Positions 62,141 to 64,000 of a DNA stretch of 64,000 nucleotides are shown here, in pieces (position 1 is the first letter of the stretch; each line of letters begins with the position of its first letter). The stretch is from contig ML133455.1 of NCBI GenBank assembly GCA_003864495.1, positions 2,905,767 to 2,969,766 on the forward strand, given 5' to 3'. The notes under the pieces are model-generated. The model had not been told where the DNA came from. It saw nothing but the letters and a program-made list of their open reading frames with translations, and made no database searches. Source of the DNA: Nemopilema nomurai (taxonomy: Eukaryota > Cnidaria > Scyphozoa > Rhizostomeae > Rhizostomatidae). The position numbers were made by a program, and so were the translations under genes.

Positions 62141-64000
62141 TTCACACATGCTGGTCGACTGTCTCCATAAATATATGTAGCTATGTATGTTTGTGTTTGA
62201 ATATTTTGACTTGATAAAAAATTTAAAATGTCATATGAATAGAGGTCCAGCTATTGAAATGAAAAAATTAGTAAACATGTACCGTGCATTTTCAGCCTTA
62301 AAATGATTTTGGTGTTGCATAAAGTGAAACAGAACAGCTTTGTTTCTCTATCTACTGTTTTATACGATACCTATTTCAATTCGCAAGAGGTCGTCTGGTG
62401 CATTTAGGTTATCATTCTTTCGCATATTCAATGTTAGCGAAACCAGGGATTCTTTACCCAAAATTTTGATGCTTTTCAAAAAAATTGAAGCCTTTGGTGA
62501 CTGCTTCTATGGCTGTTACTTTCAGCGAATTTGCAATTAATCAGTTTTTTTACTGGGTCATATGGCCTATGCTTCTTGTCAGTAATAAAAAACGATGTCT
62601 TGACAAGATGAGTTAAAGCTTGATAGTTTCATCGGCCTTTGGAAACCAAAGAGTACTTACGAAACTCAAGCCAAGTTTGTCAGTGAACTCGAAGGGCATT
62701 TCTTGCTATTCATCCGCCTTTCAATTGCAATCAAATCGAAGAATGAGGTTTCCATAGAACAGCAACCCAATTAAATTTCGCTGAAATTGGCGTAATATTT
62801 CGGTTGGAGATGAATTTGTGCGTCGACACCAATCAAAAGAGTATGCCGCAATCTGATTTTCTAGTGCAAGACAATTTAGCATGATTTCATTTGACGTGAT
62901 ATTTTGGTAGGACATTATCTGTTAAGGCCTATAAATTTCCTCTCTATTCCATTAGCTTTCGCGGGATACTACGAGGATCAGTCGGCCCCATTATACGCAC
63001 TTCTAGTTTGTTGGAGTTGTGTGCAGTTTGATCGGCCATAATCCAAACCTTTTAATTCCTTGAATGATAGGGCAACTAAAAATGACCATTCAAAGATCGT
63101 TCTTCATTTAGCCCTAAGCCCTCGCTTATGCGTATGTGCAAAGCATCTACTGCAAGGGACTGTGCGCTGCTCTTTCTGCTTACTAACAGTTCGCTTTAGT
63201 CAGCTGTTGTCTGCACCCGTAATCAGTGATCCTACGGCTTTGAATCGATCTGCTCAGCACAGGTCCACTTGGCCTTGTTCGTCAAACGCCCCGTAACATT
63301 TCACTCAATATTCAAACATTTGGCACTAGTTTAACTTCGTCTCACCAAGAAGAGTGTGGCCGCGGTGTCTTTGAGCAGACCTGCCCTCGCTTTTTGCGCC
63401 AGCACGTCTGCTGTATCTCAGCAATATTTATGGTTCTTCTCACATCGAAGTCACTTAACCTAAGAGTGTTCTAATATAGACCATTCCAAGTCGGAAATGT
63501 CTCTAAATCGCCTGACACTCAAGTCACTATTTATCTCAAACCTTTGGAATGCCTTAATCCTTCACTTCTTGGAGTAACAGCCATTATGGCTAGTTTAGCC
63601 AAAAGTGTTAACCTTTATTTCTTCTTTTTATGATTATTATGGTCACTGTCTAAAGGTTTTGCTAGTCTAGTCTGCTTAGAAAGGGCCGAACTTCCTTTCA
63701 TTTGAAGAGCTCCAGTCATTTCGAAGCACCACAATGTCTCCTTTCAATTGATGAATGTGAAACTATAAACGCTTTACGTGGCTGTATATGTTCATACTTT
63801 ATTCAAAGGTGAAATTACAGCACCCAAAAGCAGACATCGAGAGCAGACACACGTTACCCCTGTTGAGGCCTTCAAAGGAGTGAATATTAAACACTAGGCC
63901 GTCGCCTTGAATCTGATATTCGCCTTGTTAACTTTAATATCTTCCATTCGACGTCTTATTTCTATGGTGATCATCTTTCTGCCAGTTTGCTCCTTCCAGA
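62141..64000. other. Right-end region, nothing recognised
   Basis: ORFs on both strands are short (at most about 78 codons) and show no domain. No repeat or RNA gene was recognised. Confidence 0.4.

Overview
This is animal nuclear DNA. It is AT-rich (well under 40% GC by eye), has GT-AG introns of a few hundred bases, carries degenerate retroelements, and contains a scaffold gap of 585 Ns. The succinyl-CoA:3-ketoacid CoA transferase gene has 17 coding exons, the same number as in vertebrates. Together with a rhodopsin-like GPCR this suggests a slowly evolving invertebrate, perhaps a cnidarian; the phylum is an inference.

Layout. (1) 1-1.5 kb: possible 3' end of an unidentified plus-strand gene. 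(2) 2.1-32.3 kb: a tandem array on the minus strand built from two unrecognised genes. Gene B has 8 exons and 336 codons before the stop, with an MGKVLS amino terminus. Gene A has 6 exons and about 512 codons and is coiled coil. The order is B1-A1-B2-A2-B3, repeating about every 13 kb. All five promoters carry TGACGTCA 14 bases from a TATA box. Most copies are broken by one- or two-base indels, mostly at different places in different copies, so pseudogenisation and poor polishing of repeats cannot be told apart here. (3) 33.4-49.2 kb: a complete OXCT1 gene, plus strand, 518 codons; all 17 exons join in frame. Intron 11 contains an intronless 737-residue GPCR gene. (4) 51.3-52.0 kb: an intronless GDSL/SGNH esterase gene. 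(5) 53.3-61.4 kb: an old, decayed duplicate of the block gene B + OXCT1 in the same order and orientation, with a non-LTR retrotransposon remnant inside. (6) 61.4-64 kb: no gene recognised.

The strongest unexplained signals are the two-gene array with its invariant CRE-TATA promoter module, and intronic blocks of OXCT1 that are 95-100% identical between the live gene and its decayed copy while the exons beside them have degenerated. OXCT1 is the mitochondrial ketone-body activating enzyme. The other genes show no evident functional link to it.
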